Source: BP-133 sp040756995
GTDB taxonomy: Bacteria; Actinomycetota; Acidimicrobiia; IMCC26256; BP-133
Direction of reading: 5' to 3'
Assembly: GCA_040756995.1 (NCBI GenBank)
Contig: JBFLYK010000002.1
Coordinates: 1-64,000, forward strand
DNA length: 64,000 bases
Shown here piece after piece: positions 34,517-42,966 of this stretch (within the stretch, counting starts at the first letter, position 1; each line of letters starts with the position of its first letter). A program made the position numbers and the translations under genes. The notes beneath the pieces were generated by a model. It worked only from the letters and a program-made list of their open reading frames with translations. It ran no database searches and was not told the DNA's origin.

Positions 34517-35282
34517 CGGAAACCGCCTGTACTACGAGGACTCCGGTGGGGATGGCCCGGCCATCGTGTTCTCCCACGGCGCCTTCCTCGACCATTCGAT
34601 CTGGGAGCCGGTGGTCGCCCAGCTCGCTCCGGCCCACCGCTGCATCACCTGGGACGCCCGGGGTCACGGCATGTCGGACGCCAACGGCCCCTTCAACTAC
34701 TGGGATCTGGCGGCCGACGTCGTGGCCATCCTCGACGAGGTCGGCGTCCAGTCGGCGGTGCTGGTCGGCATGTCACAGGGAGGCTGGCTCACGCAGCGGG
34801 CCGCGCTGGCCCATCCGGACCGGGTGCGGGGAATCGTCCTGAGCGCCACTTCGATGCACCTGCTCTCGCCGGAGGAGCAGACCGGCTACCAGCAGCTGGC
34901 CGACGCCTGGCTGGCCATGGGGCCCGTCGGCGAAATCGGTGACACCGTCCTCAACATCCAGTTCCTCCCGACCGACTACGACGGCAGCCGGTACCTCCAC
35001 GGCTGGCGGCAGCGGCCGCCGCAGGGCTGGGCCCCGGTGTGGAAGGCGGTGCTGGGCCGCGACGACATCGACGCCCGCTTCGGCGAGATCAAGTGCCCGG
35101 CGCTGTGCATCCAGGGCACCGGGGACGGGATCTTCCCCGTGGCACTGGCCGAGGAGATGGCCAGCCTGCTTCCCGACAGCCGGGGCGTCGTGGCCATCGA
35201 GGGCGCGCCGCACTGCATCCCGCTGACGTTCCCGAACGAGATGAGCGCGGCGATCCGTGACTTCGTCGCCGGGCTGAGCTGA
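34497..35282 (+). CDS. alpha/beta-hydrolase
   Basis: Serine hydrolase of 261 residues. Oxyanion region FSHGAFLD, nucleophile elbow GMSQGG with Ser at about residue 93, acid in GTGDGIF, His in EGAPHCIPLT. An RBS-like GGAGGAG lies inside the end of the ligase gene, eight bases before the ATG. Could be a C-C bond hydrolase, esterase or thioesterase; the sequence does not decide. Same operon as the ligase and the SDR. Confidence 0.9.
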   Translation: MPFCDRDGNRLYYEDSGGDGPAIVFSHGAFLDHSIWEPVVAQLAPAHRCITWDARGHGMSDANGPFNYWDLAADVVAILDEVGVQSAVLVGMSQGGWLTQRAALAHPDRVRGIVLSATSMHLLSPEEQTGYQQLADAWLAMGPVGEIGDTVLNIQFLPTDYDGSRYLHGWRQRPPQGWAPVWKAVLGRDDIDARFGEIKCPALCIQGTGDGIFPVALAEEMASLLPDSRGVVAIEGAPHCIPLTFPNEMSAAIRDFVAGLS

Positions 35283-35300
35283 GCGGAGGAGGACGCCGAC

Positions 35301-36059
35301 ATGGGTGGACTGGTCGAGGGCAAGGTGGCCGTCGTGACGGGCGCGGCGAGTGGGATCGGCCGGGCGGTCGCCTTCGCCCTCGCCCGGGAGGGAGCCGAGG
35401 CGGTCGTGGTGGCCGACGTCCGCAGCGAACCCCGGGAAGGCGGCAAGGCCACCCATGACGCCATCAGCTGCGACAGCCGCTACGTCGAGTGCGACGTGAC
35501 CAGGGTGGCCGACCTGGAGCGGGCGGTGGCGGCCGCCGACGACTTCGGCGGGGTGGACATCATGGTCAACAACGCCGGCATCGTGGTCGTCAAGGAGTTC
35601 CTCGACTTCACCGAGGAGGACTACGACCGGCAGATGGCGGTCAACGCCAAGGGGGTCTTCTTCGGGACGCAGATCGCCGGCCGCCGCATGGTGGAGAAGG
35701 GCGGCGGTGTGATCGTGAATCTGTCGAGCATCGCCGGCATCTGCGGCGTCGCCGCCACCTCGGCCTATTCGGCGTCGAAGGGAGCGGTGAAGCTCACCAC
35801 CTACGCCGCGGCCAAAGCCCTGGCCCCGCACGGGGTCCGGGTCAACGCCGTCCATCCCGGGCTCGTCGCCACCGAGCTCGTCACCAATGACTTCGGGCTG
35901 CCGGTGGAGGCCATCACCTCGGTGTTCCCCGTCCCGATCGGGCGGGCGGCCCAACCGGACGACATCGCCGACGCCGTCGTCATGCTCTGCTCCGACAACA
36001 CCCGCTACGTCACCGGCGCCTCGCTGCTGATCGACGGCGGGCTCATCAACACGCTCTGA
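35301..36059 (+). CDS. SDR-family oxidoreductase
   Basis: Short-chain dehydrogenase of 252 residues, NAD(P)-binding TGAASGIG near residue 14, NNAG, catalytic Ser in VNLSSIAGI, Tyr/Lys in YSASK, C-terminal TGASLLIDGG. ATG preceded by GGAGGAGG. Nineteen bases after the hydrolase stop and 28 before the luciferase-like gene, within the plus-strand operon from 31650. Confidence 0.92.
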   Translation: MGGLVEGKVAVVTGAASGIGRAVAFALAREGAEAVVVADVRSEPREGGKATHDAISCDSRYVECDVTRVADLERAVAAADDFGGVDIMVNNAGIVVVKEFLDFTEEDYDRQMAVNAKGVFFGTQIAGRRMVEKGGGVIVNLSSIAGICGVAATSAYSASKGAVKLTTYAAAKALAPHGVRVNAVHPGLVATELVTNDFGLPVEAITSVFPVPIGRAAQPDDIADAVVMLCSDNTRYVTGASLLIDGGLINTL

Positions 36060-36087
36060 CACCGACGGTCCGACAAGGAGGGCAGCG

Positions 36088-37338
36088 ATGAAGGTCAGCG
36101 TCTTCGCCATGCCGACGATTCCGGCCACCATCGAGGAGCGGCGGGCGCTGCGACCGATCGGTCGGAACACCGAGCGCTATCAGATGATGCTCGAGGAGCT
36201 GCGGGCGATCGCCGTGCTGGCCGACGAACTCGGCTACGACGCCTTCTCAACCACCGAGCACCACCTGCACTCCGAAGGTGGCGAGGCCATGCCCGACCCG
36301 CTGATGCTCTACGCCGACCTGGCCGCCCGCACCCAGAACATCCACTTCTATCCGATGTCGATCGTCGCCTCGGCCGACGACCCGATCCGCATCTCCGAGC
36401 GCATCGCGCTGCTCGACCAGCTGACCCGGGGCCGGGTCGGTGTGTGCTTCGCCCGGGGCTACCAGAAGCGCTGGATCCAGATCCTCTCCCAGGGCCGGGG
36501 CGCCACCTCGCTCATCGATCCGGAGTCCGACCAGCGGAACCGGGAGATCTACGACGAGCACATCGAGGTCATCCGCAAGTCCTGGACGCTCGACTCCTGG
36601 GACCACGACGGCGTCCACTACCAGGTGCCGTATCCGTTCAAGGAGGGCATCTCCGGCTTCGGCGGGATCAGCTGGACCCGGGAGTACGGCTCGCCCGACG
36701 AGGTCGACGAGGACGGCGTCATCCGCAAGATCGGCGTGACACCGCCGCCCTACCAGCGGCCGTTCCCCGAGGTGTGGGTGCCGTTCACCGTGTCGCCGTC
36801 GACCTTGCTGGCCGCCGCCCGCAACGGGTTCTCCTGCCTCGCCGTGGAAGGGCGTCCCGCCGCCTTCCGGGCCCACGCTCTGAGCTACCAGGCCGAGGCG
36901 GCCCGCCACGGCCACCAGTTGAAGCTCGGCGAGCGGTTCGGGGCCACCCGGTCCGTCTGCCTGGGCCGGACCCGGGAGGAGGCCTTCGACCTGGCGGTAC
37001 GGACGGCGGCCTTCGAGTGGCACCACTACTTCAACAAGTTCGGCTTCGCCGAGATGTGGCGGACGGAAGCCGACGATCCCAACCAGCCGGTCACCTTCGC
37101 CAACGAAGCGGCACTGGCCGAGCGTCTCATCGAAGTCGGCCAGCTCCTGTGCGGCACGCCCGACGAGGTGAAGCGCCAGATGGAGGACCTGAACCGGTGC
37201 CACCCCGGTGACGGCGACGAGGCCGGCGAGCTCGGGTGGTTCGTCTGGCAGTTCTTCCAGCAGGGCACGACGCCGCTCGACACCCAGCGCCGTCAGCTGG
37301 AGCTCTTCGCCGAACACGTCCTACCCGCCGTGCGCTGA
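36088..37338 (+). CDS. luciferase-like (LLM) flavin-dependent monooxygenase
   Basis: Luciferase-like TIM-barrel enzyme of 416 residues. KVSVFAMPTIPATIEERR at the N-terminus, AFSTTEHHLHSEGGE, FYPMSIVASADDPIRISERIALLDQLTRGRVGVCFARGYQKRW in separate blocks. It is more like true two-component flavin monooxygenases than the 278-residue F420 enzyme at 20565, but no reductase is next to it. RBS AAGGAGG. It ends the operon that starts at 31650. Confidence 0.9.
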   Translation: MKVSVFAMPTIPATIEERRALRPIGRNTERYQMMLEELRAIAVLADELGYDAFSTTEHHLHSEGGEAMPDPLMLYADLAARTQNIHFYPMSIVASADDPIRISERIALLDQLTRGRVGVCFARGYQKRWIQILSQGRGATSLIDPESDQRNREIYDEHIEVIRKSWTLDSWDHDGVHYQVPYPFKEGISGFGGISWTREYGSPDEVDEDGVIRKIGVTPPPYQRPFPEVWVPFTVSPSTLLAAARNGFSCLAVEGRPAAFRAHALSYQAEAARHGHQLKLGERFGATRSVCLGRTREEAFDLAVRTAAFEWHHYFNKFGFAEMWRTEADDPNQPVTFANEAALAERLIEVGQLLCGTPDEVKRQMEDLNRCHPGDGDEAGELGWFVWQFFQQGTTPLDTQRRQLELFAEHVLPAVR

Positions 37339-37409
37339 CGGCGCTGTAATCGGAGCCCTTCTGGTGGGAGACTCTTCTCCGCAGGCACGTCACGGGAGGG
37401 CCTCATACC

Positions 37410-38501
37410 ATGGGCGAAGATCTCGTTTCCCGGCTGTTCGCCGCGAACCTCGGTGCCCTCGACCTCCTCTCCATCCACATTGGTGACCAGCTCGGCTTCT
37501 ATCGGTCTCTGGCCGATGACGGACCCGCGACCCCGACCGAACTGGCGACGAGAACCGGCACCCACGAGCGGTACGCCCGCGAGTGGCTCGAGCAGCAAGC
37601 GGCCACCGCGATCCTCACCGTCGATGATCCGGGCGGCGATGCGAGCGAGCGGCGCTACGCACTGCCGTCGGCGCATGCCGACCTCCTGCTGAACAAGGAC
37701 AACCTCGACTTCGCCATCGGCGCCCCCCTCGCCGGGGCGCTCGTGGCGGCCAGTAGCGCCATACCCCAGGTGCTCGACGCCTTCCGCACGGGGGGAGGCG
37801 TTCCGTGGGGCGCCTACGGGTCGCGCCTGCGCGACGGCGAGGCGAACTTCAACCGGGGCCTCTACCTCAACGTCCTCTGCCAGGACTACTTCCCGTTGAT
37901 TCCCGATGCCCACGAACGGCTCCGTTCACAGCCGCCGGCGCGGGTGGCCGACCTCGGTTGCGGGTCGGGATGGTCGAGCATCGCCATCGCCCGCGGCTAT
38001 CCGGGCTGCCTCGTCGATGGCTTCGACCTCGACCAGGCCTCAGTCTCCCTGGCCCGGAAGAACGCGTCCGAAGCGGGGGTGTCCGACCGGGTCCGCTTCG
38101 AGGTCGCCGACGCCAGTGATCCATCGCTGGGCGCGGCGCCGGCCCGTCGGGGCGCCTATGACGTCGTGACCATCTTCGAAGCGCTCCATGACATGTCGGG
38201 ACCCGTCGAAGCGCTCGTCAACGTACGGGCAATGCTGGCCCCCGGCGGGACGGCGATCGTCATGGACGAGCGGGTGGGCGAGGAGTTCACGGCCCCCGCT
38301 GACGACGTGGAACGATTCATGTACGGCTGGAGCATCCTGGTGTGCCTGCCGGGAGGGATGTCACAACCCCCTGCCGCTGGCACGGGAACGGTGATGCGCC
38401 CAGCGACGTTGCGCAAGTACGCCGCGAAGGCGGGCTTCCGGGACGTCGTCATTCTCCCCATCGAGAACGACTTCTTCCGCTTCTACCGACTCGTCGCCTG
38501 A
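37410..38501 (+). CDS. class I SAM-dependent methyltransferase
   Basis: 363-residue methyltransferase. An N-terminal dimerisation/winged-helix-like region (GDQLGFYRSLADDGPATPTEL, EWLEQQAA) is followed by the SAM fold: ADLGCGSGWSSIAIARGYP, DGFDLDQ and the acidic loop TIFEALHDM. The arrangement is that of small-molecule O-/N-methyltransferases and of transcription-associated MTs in actinobacteria. It has its own 71-base upstream gap and no operon partners. Its 3' end overlaps the opposite-strand amidohydrolase by 19 bases, and its codon choice looks less extreme in GC, suggesting later acquisition (weak inference). Confidence 0.88.
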   Translation: MGEDLVSRLFAANLGALDLLSIHIGDQLGFYRSLADDGPATPTELATRTGTHERYAREWLEQQAATAILTVDDPGGDASERRYALPSAHADLLLNKDNLDFAIGAPLAGALVAASSAIPQVLDAFRTGGGVPWGAYGSRLRDGEANFNRGLYLNVLCQDYFPLIPDAHERLRSQPPARVADLGCGSGWSSIAIARGYPGCLVDGFDLDQASVSLARKNASEAGVSDRVRFEVADASDPSLGAAPARRGAYDVVTIFEALHDMSGPVEALVNVRAMLAPGGTAIVMDERVGEEFTAPADDVERFMYGWSILVCLPGGMSQPPAAGTGTVMRPATLRKYAAKAGFRDVVILPIENDFFRFYRLVA

Positions 38502-39898
38502 GAGTGCATTCGCCCTGCAGTGAAGGTGGCGGCGACGTGGGCTGACGATGGGTTCTCGAGGGCGGAGGCCAGCGGCAGGCGGAGGAGGCAGAGGTCGGCC
38601 GGCTGGCCGACGGAGACCCGCCGGGGCCGGCCGCCGGGGTCGTCGAGTGACGTGAGGAACAGCGCCAGAGCCCGCCGGGGATCGAGCTGTTCGCCGGCGC
38701 CCAGGGTGCGGCCGCCTGCCGTGCGTCGGGTCGTGGCGGCGGCGATGGCCCGCCAGGGGTCGGCATGGCCGAAGGGGGCGTCGGTGCTGCCGCCGACGGG
38801 CACGCCGTGATCGAGGAGTGAGGCGCAGGGCCAGAGGTCGGGCTGGTCTTCGGGGTCGACGTCGGCCAGGTAGGCGTCGCCCCGCTCGGCCACGAAGCCG
38901 GGCTGGGTGACGACGGTGATCCCGGCGGCGGCCAGACGGGTTGCTTCAGCGGCGCCGGCGACTGCGGCGTGCTCGACCCGGTCGCCGGAGCGGGGTCCGG
39001 CGTCGTCCCAGGCGGCGAGGGCCAGCAGCAGTGCCGCCCGGGTGACGCAGTGGACGGCCACCGGCCGGCCCCGGTCATGGGCGGTCGTGATCGCCGCCGT
39101 CAGATCGTCGAGCGCCGGAAGATCGTGGTCGGCGACGACGAGTTTCACCGGTCCGCGGTCGAGCGCCGCGCCGGCCTCCGGCGAGAGCTGCAATCCGCCG
39201 GTGATCACGAGGCGCTGGGGAACGCGTCCGTCGGCGACGGCGTCGGCCAGGAGTCTGACGTGGTCGGAGTCCTCGGTGGGAGTGGCGTCGGTCAGACCGG
39301 TGACGCCGTAGGACAGCAGCTCGGCGGCGGCGGCGGCGAGGTCGGGCGGATCGGCCGGCAGCCGGTGCCGCAGCCATTCGTCGAGACCGTAGATGCGGCC
39401 CGTCGGAATGCCGCCGGCGTCGCGCTCGACGCCACTCGGCGCATCGGCGCCGAGCCGGGCGAGCTCGATGGCCGCGCTGTTGAGAATCCACATTGCGCCG
39501 CTGCGGTGCTGCACCCGCAGCGGCCGGTGCGGAACCACGGCGTCGAGGCGATATCGATCGAGTTCGCCGGCGACCGACTCGTGGTATCCGGTGCCGCGCA
39601 GCCAGGAGCCGCGTCCGGCATCGCCACCGGCGGCCGCCCGCAACGCCGCCTCGAAGGCCGCAACGTCGGTGACGTCGGGGGGTCCGAGCGGGACCGAGCG
39701 GCGGGCGGCGGCGAAGGCCATCAGGTGGATGTGATGGTCGTGCAGTCCCGGCAGCAGCGCTCCGCCCCCGGCATCGAGGACCTCGTCGCTCGGCTGCGCT
39801 TCGACCTCCGGGGCCAGATCGACGATCCGCCCCCCGGCCAGGCGCACATCGACGACCGCTCCCTCCACCTCGGCTCTCTGGATGACCAGACCGCTCAC
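38483..39898 (-). CDS. amidohydrolase, YtcJ-like
   Basis: Metal-dependent amidohydrolase of 471 residues with the amidohydrolase-3/YtcJ layout. Composite N-terminal barrel, then the ligand pair in GLHDHHIHLM, His in AVHCVTRAA and VEHAAV, and the Asp in GGSTDAPFGH. A substrate with an amide or related bond would be hydrolysed. It overlaps the CoA-transferase gene by four bases (ATGA), so both are one minus-strand operon. Confidence 0.9.
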   Translation of the reverse strand: MSGLVIQRAEVEGAVVDVRLAGGRIVDLAPEVEAQPSDEVLDAGGGALLPGLHDHHIHLMAFAAARRSVPLGPPDVTDVAAFEAALRAAAGGDAGRGSWLRGTGYHESVAGELDRYRLDAVVPHRPLRVQHRSGAMWILNSAAIELARLGADAPSGVERDAGGIPTGRIYGLDEWLRHRLPADPPDLAAAAAELLSYGVTGLTDATPTEDSDHVRLLADAVADGRVPQRLVITGGLQLSPEAGAALDRGPVKLVVADHDLPALDDLTAAITTAHDRGRPVAVHCVTRAALLLALAAWDDAGPRSGDRVEHAAVAGAAEATRLAAAGITVVTQPGFVAERGDAYLADVDPEDQPDLWPCASLLDHGVPVGGSTDAPFGHADPWRAIAAATTRRTAGGRTLGAGEQLDPRRALALFLTSLDDPGGRPRRVSVGQPADLCLLRLPLASALENPSSAHVAATFTAGRMHSQATSR

Positions 39899-41262
39899 GG
39901 GCCCCGCCGGCAGAGTTCATCGAGCACCGCTTCCGTGTGGGCGCCGAGCGGCGGCGCGGTTCCCCGGGACGGACGGGCCCGGGGCGGCGCGACGTCGACG
40001 GGGCCGTTTGCGGTCAGCACCGTCCCGTCGGGACGAGCGGCGACGGCAGGCTCGGGGCCCGCGGTCTCGCCGACCAGATCGGTAGCGGGTCCGCCCGAGC
40101 CGTGAACGGCGGCGGGGCCGGCGAAGTGGGCGGCGACGCTTTGCAGCGAGACATCCAGCAACCAGCGCCCGCCGGCGGCGACCGACTCCAGTACGGCGGC
40201 GGCCGCCACCAGTCCGGTGAGCGGATCGGCGACGGCGTCGGCGCAGAAGCAGGGACCGCTTTGGTCCCAGACGACGAGGCCGCCGGCCACGGCGCCGTCA
40301 TCGCCGAAGGCGACGCGCTGCGCCGCCTCGCCCGTCCGGCCGTGGCCGGTGATCGACAACCAGACCCTGGGCCGGCCGTTGCGCAGCAAGGCTTCGGCGT
40401 CGATGCCGAGCTGCTGGAGCGCCCGGGGCCGGGAGGCCTCGATGACCACGTCGGCCGCGTCGAGCAGGCGGCGGAGGTTCTCCCGGCCGTCCGGCGTGGT
40501 GAAGTCGACGGCCACCGATTCATGGCCGGCGTGGAGCAGATCGAAGAAGGCCGGCGGCCCGAACCGGGCACCGTCAGGGCGCTGAGTGGACTCGACCTTG
40601 ACCACCCGGGCGCCGGCGAGTCCGAGCAGCTGGGCACACAACGGCCCGGCCCACAACGACGACAGGTCCGCCACCAGCAGTCCGGCCATCGACACCGGGC
40701 CGGCATCACTGAACCGGGTGGCGGTCACCGGAAGCTCCCCGACGGGCGCGCGGACGGCGAGCTCGCCTGCCGGCTCCTCGGAGGCCGCCGCCCGAAGGGC
40801 AGACGCCGGAAGGGCGGCCACCGGCAGGCCGAGAAGGGCGCCCCCGGCAACGAGGTCGTCGACACCACGACGGGCGACGGCGGGGGCGACGCTCGACCAC
40901 GGATCCTCCGTCCAGCGCACGTCGTTGCCGAGCCAGGCGGCGAGCAACTCGACATCGGAGGGCCGGGCCAGGGACAGAGCCAGCCAGCCGTCACCGGCCT
41001 TCAGCAGCCGGCTGGCACCGCCGCAGCTCCGGTCACCCTGGCGCCAAAGCCCGGCCAGCGCGGAGCGCTCGCCGAGGAGGGCCAGCGCATCGAGTTCGAG
41101 CGGCACGCCGAGCCGCTCGAAGTCGGCCTCCAGCCGCTCTTCGAGCCTGAGCAGCCGCTGCACGAAGCCCCGAGGAGGGCCGAGCGCCGGCCCTTCGGCC
41201 CGCCCGGTCAAAGCCATAGCGCCGCTGCGGGCCCAGGCCGCCAGCGGGTCGTCTCGCCTCAC
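39895..41262 (-). CDS. CaiB/BaiF-type CoA-transferase with permuted domain order
   Basis: 455-residue protein of the class III CoA-transferase family, but blocks come in an unusual order. Residues about 80-160 (GDGWLALSLARPSDVELLAAWLG in two pieces, GLPVAALP) match the small domain that normally follows the catalytic half. The Rossmann start (VADLSSLWAGPLCAQLLG, VVKVES) only appears near residue 195, then LGIDAEALL, the probable catalytic Asp in VADPLTG, and the normal C-terminal PPLGAHTEAVLDEL. The canonical order is seen in the gene at 14255. Activity is plausible but untested. Divergent from the crotonase at 41423. Confidence 0.82.
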   Translation of the reverse strand: MRRDDPLAAWARSGAMALTGRAEGPALGPPRGFVQRLLRLEERLEADFERLGVPLELDALALLGERSALAGLWRQGDRSCGGASRLLKAGDGWLALSLARPSDVELLAAWLGNDVRWTEDPWSSVAPAVARRGVDDLVAGGALLGLPVAALPASALRAAASEEPAGELAVRAPVGELPVTATRFSDAGPVSMAGLLVADLSSLWAGPLCAQLLGLAGARVVKVESTQRPDGARFGPPAFFDLLHAGHESVAVDFTTPDGRENLRRLLDAADVVIEASRPRALQQLGIDAEALLRNGRPRVWLSITGHGRTGEAAQRVAFGDDGAVAGGLVVWDQSGPCFCADAVADPLTGLVAAAAVLESVAAGGRWLLDVSLQSVAAHFAGPAAVHGSGGPATDLVGETAGPEPAVAARPDGTVLTANGPVDVAPPRARPSRGTAPPLGAHTEAVLDELCRRGP

Positions 41263-41337
41263 GAAGAGCAGGTTAGGGGACGGTCCCGCGAGAACGCGGC
41301 GCCGAAAAGGGGAGGCTCCTCGGGCGCTCGCTGTCGC

Positions 41338-41364
41338 GCTCGACCGGGATTATTCCGGTCGAGC
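41338..41364. promoter_or_regulatory. 27-bp inverted repeat, 10-bp perfect arms
   Basis: GCTCGACCGG and CCGGTCGAGC flank GATTATT in the 160-base divergent region between the CoA-transferase and crotonase genes; a partial third copy (GCTCGACCG) follows at 41362. It could be an operator for both or an RNA hairpin. Apart from this, 41263-41422 shows no gene. Confidence 0.5.
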
Positions 41365-41422
41365 TCGACCGTGGGCCGTCGTGAGGCGAGGCCGCACGGT
41401 GGCTCCGCCGTACGATGAGCGG

Positions 41423-42457
41423 GTGACGGAGGTCCCGGCCATCCAGACCGGCGTTCTGAGCCTGGCCGATTTCGCGGCGCGGCTGTCGGAGCCGTCCGCT
41501 CTGGCGGAGCAGGCCGGGGCGGCGGGCGGGGTCGTGGCGGTTGTCGATCTCAGCACCGCGTCGCCGGATCTGTCGCTGGCCGCGGCCCGCGCCGCAGTGC
41601 GGACCGTTCCCGGCGTCATCGTCGGGGTGCAGTCAGGGAACCCGTCCGCGGCCACCACCGCCTGGGCGGAGGTGACCGACGTCGTCGTGCCCGTCTCGAG
41701 CGGCGCCGATGCCGACGACGAACTCGAGCGCCTGCTGCAATCCATCGGTGGCCGGCCAAAGGCGGCGGCCGCCCTGGCGGTGCTTCTCCGCAGCGATCGT
41801 CCGACGATCGAGGACGGGCTCGTCGCCGAGTCGGTCGTCTACTCCATGCTCCAGGCCGGGCCGGAGTTCGCCGCCTGGCGGGCGGGGCGTCCGCCGGTCC
41901 GGCGGCGGGATGAACCCGGCCCACCGGTCACGCTCACCCGGGAAGGCGATGACCTTCTTGTCACCCTGTCGCGACCGAGCCGCCACAACGCCCTCAACAC
42001 CGCCATGCGGGACGGCCTGGCCGAAGCGCTGGCCGCCGGCCTGGCCGACACCGCCGCAACCGTTGTCCTGCAAGGCGACGGGCCGTCGTTTTGCAGTGGG
42101 GGAGACCTCGACGAGTTCGGCACGACGCCCGACCCGGCGACCTCGCATCTCATTCGACTCACCCGCAGCCCGGCGGCGCTGGCCGCCCGCCTGGGACCGC
42201 GCCTCGTCGCCCGCGTCCACGGCGCCTGCATCGGCGCCGGCGTCGAGCTGGCCGCCTTCGCCGGCCGGGTCGTCGCCCACCCCGACACGGTCTTCGCCCT
42301 ACCGGAACTCAGCCTGGGGCTCATCCCCGGCGCCGGCGGCACGGTCAGCCTGCCCCGCCGGATCGGGCGTCACCGCACGGCCTGGCTGGCCCTCTCCGGC
42401 GAGCGGGTCGACGCCCGCCAGGCCCGGGCCTGGGGCCTCGTCGACGAGATCACCTGA
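41423..42457 (+). CDS. enoyl-CoA hydratase/isomerase with degenerate N-terminal crotonase half
   Basis: 344 residues, about 90 more than a simple crotonase. The C-terminal domain (from about 165) is complete: SRPSRHNALN, first oxyanion block GDGPSFCSGGDLDEF, second block HGACIGAGVELAAF and Glu in PELSLGLIPGAGG. Residues 1-160 look like a decayed crotonase: GVVAVVDLS, VPGVIVGVQSG and LVAESVVYSMLQAGPEFAAW, the last resembling crotonase C-terminal helices. GTG start at 41423; no good RBS, so a leaderless transcript is possible. Neighbour of a CoA-transferase, so hydration of an unsaturated acyl-CoA is likely. Confidence 0.85.
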   Translation: MTEVPAIQTGVLSLADFAARLSEPSALAEQAGAAGGVVAVVDLSTASPDLSLAAARAAVRTVPGVIVGVQSGNPSAATTAWAEVTDVVVPVSSGADADDELERLLQSIGGRPKAAAALAVLLRSDRPTIEDGLVAESVVYSMLQAGPEFAAWRAGRPPVRRRDEPGPPVTLTREGDDLLVTLSRPSRHNALNTAMRDGLAEALAAGLADTAATVVLQGDGPSFCSGGDLDEFGTTPDPATSHLIRLTRSPAALAARLGPRLVARVHGACIGAGVELAAFAGRVVAHPDTVFALPELSLGLIPGAGGTVSLPRRIGRHRTAWLALSGERVDARQARAWGLVDEIT

Positions 42458-42484
42458 TCACTTCACTCCCGAACGACTGGCGCG

Positions 42485-42503
42485 GCCGCCACGAGCTGGC
42501 GGC
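42485..42503. terminator. hairpin between convergent crotonase and small acidic gene
   Basis: GCCGCCA-CGAGC-TGGCGGC, a perfect 7-bp stem, lies between the crotonase stop (42457) and the stop of the minus-strand small gene (42515). Probably serves both directions. Confidence 0.55.
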
Positions 42504-42514
42504 TCGCGCGTTCC

Positions 42515-42691
42515 CTACGGGCTGTCGGTGTCGATGATCTCCTCGGGCACGGGTTCATCTTCCCCCGACGGTTCCTTCATCCGGGCTTCCTCGGAGCGAG
42601 ATTCGATGGGAGATCCCTGGGTCATCGACCGGGTCTCCTCGTCCATCGCTTCGTCGAGCCGAGGGGAATGCTTGTCGCTGCCGCGTTCCAT
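42515..42691 (-). CDS. small acidic protein, 58 residues
   Basis: Found by reading the minus strand directly. ATG at 42691 with GAGGAGG seven bases upstream; the peptide starts MERGSDKHSPRLDEAMDEE and ends EEIIDTDSP. The start resembles the conserved head of small actinobacterial proteins of the KHxPRLDE type, often in stress-related loci (from memory, untested). Very rich in Asp/Glu. It follows another small acidic gene at 42713 by 21 bases. Confidence 0.72.
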   Translation of the reverse strand: MERGSDKHSPRLDEAMDEETRSMTQGSPIESRSEEARMKEPSGEDEPVPEEIIDTDSP

Positions 42692-42712
42692 GTCATCCCT
42701 CCTCTCGGGCCG

Positions 42713-42862
42713 CTATTCGACGCGCTCGGCGGGCCCGCCGTCGCCTTCGGGCTCGTTCGTCGACCGCTCCGTGGCCTGCTCGGCCTGTTCCCGGCCGCCT
42801 TCGGCGGGCTGGTCGTGGGTTCGCTCCGGGGTCCGGATGTCTTCCTGCTCGCGCTCGGTCAT
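42713..42862 (-). CDS. small charged protein, 49 residues
   Basis: Minus-strand reading frame with ATG at 42862, beginning MTEREQEDIRTPERTHDQ and ending GGPAERVE. It is hydrophilic, Glu/Gln-rich and probably disordered. Position just upstream of the 58-residue gene suggests a two-gene unit. The upstream sequence GGTAGGTATCCCCC gives a weak RBS. No known family. Confidence 0.55.
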   Translation of the reverse strand: MTEREQEDIRTPERTHDQPAEGGREQAEQATERSTNEPEGDGGPAERVE

Positions 42863-42966
42863 GGGGGATACCTACCCCCGAGCGCCGCCGCTTCACCGAA
42901 TGAGTTGCTCGACCGCTCCTGATCGCCCGCTCCCGGAGCATGGACCCCTCGGGGCTGTAGCGGCGG

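Noticed and set aside
40586..41422. Upstream extension of the crotonase frame to 623 codons
   Set aside because: The added part lies over the CoA-transferase gene on the other strand and across the promoter inverted repeat; similarity to crotonases starts only after 41423.
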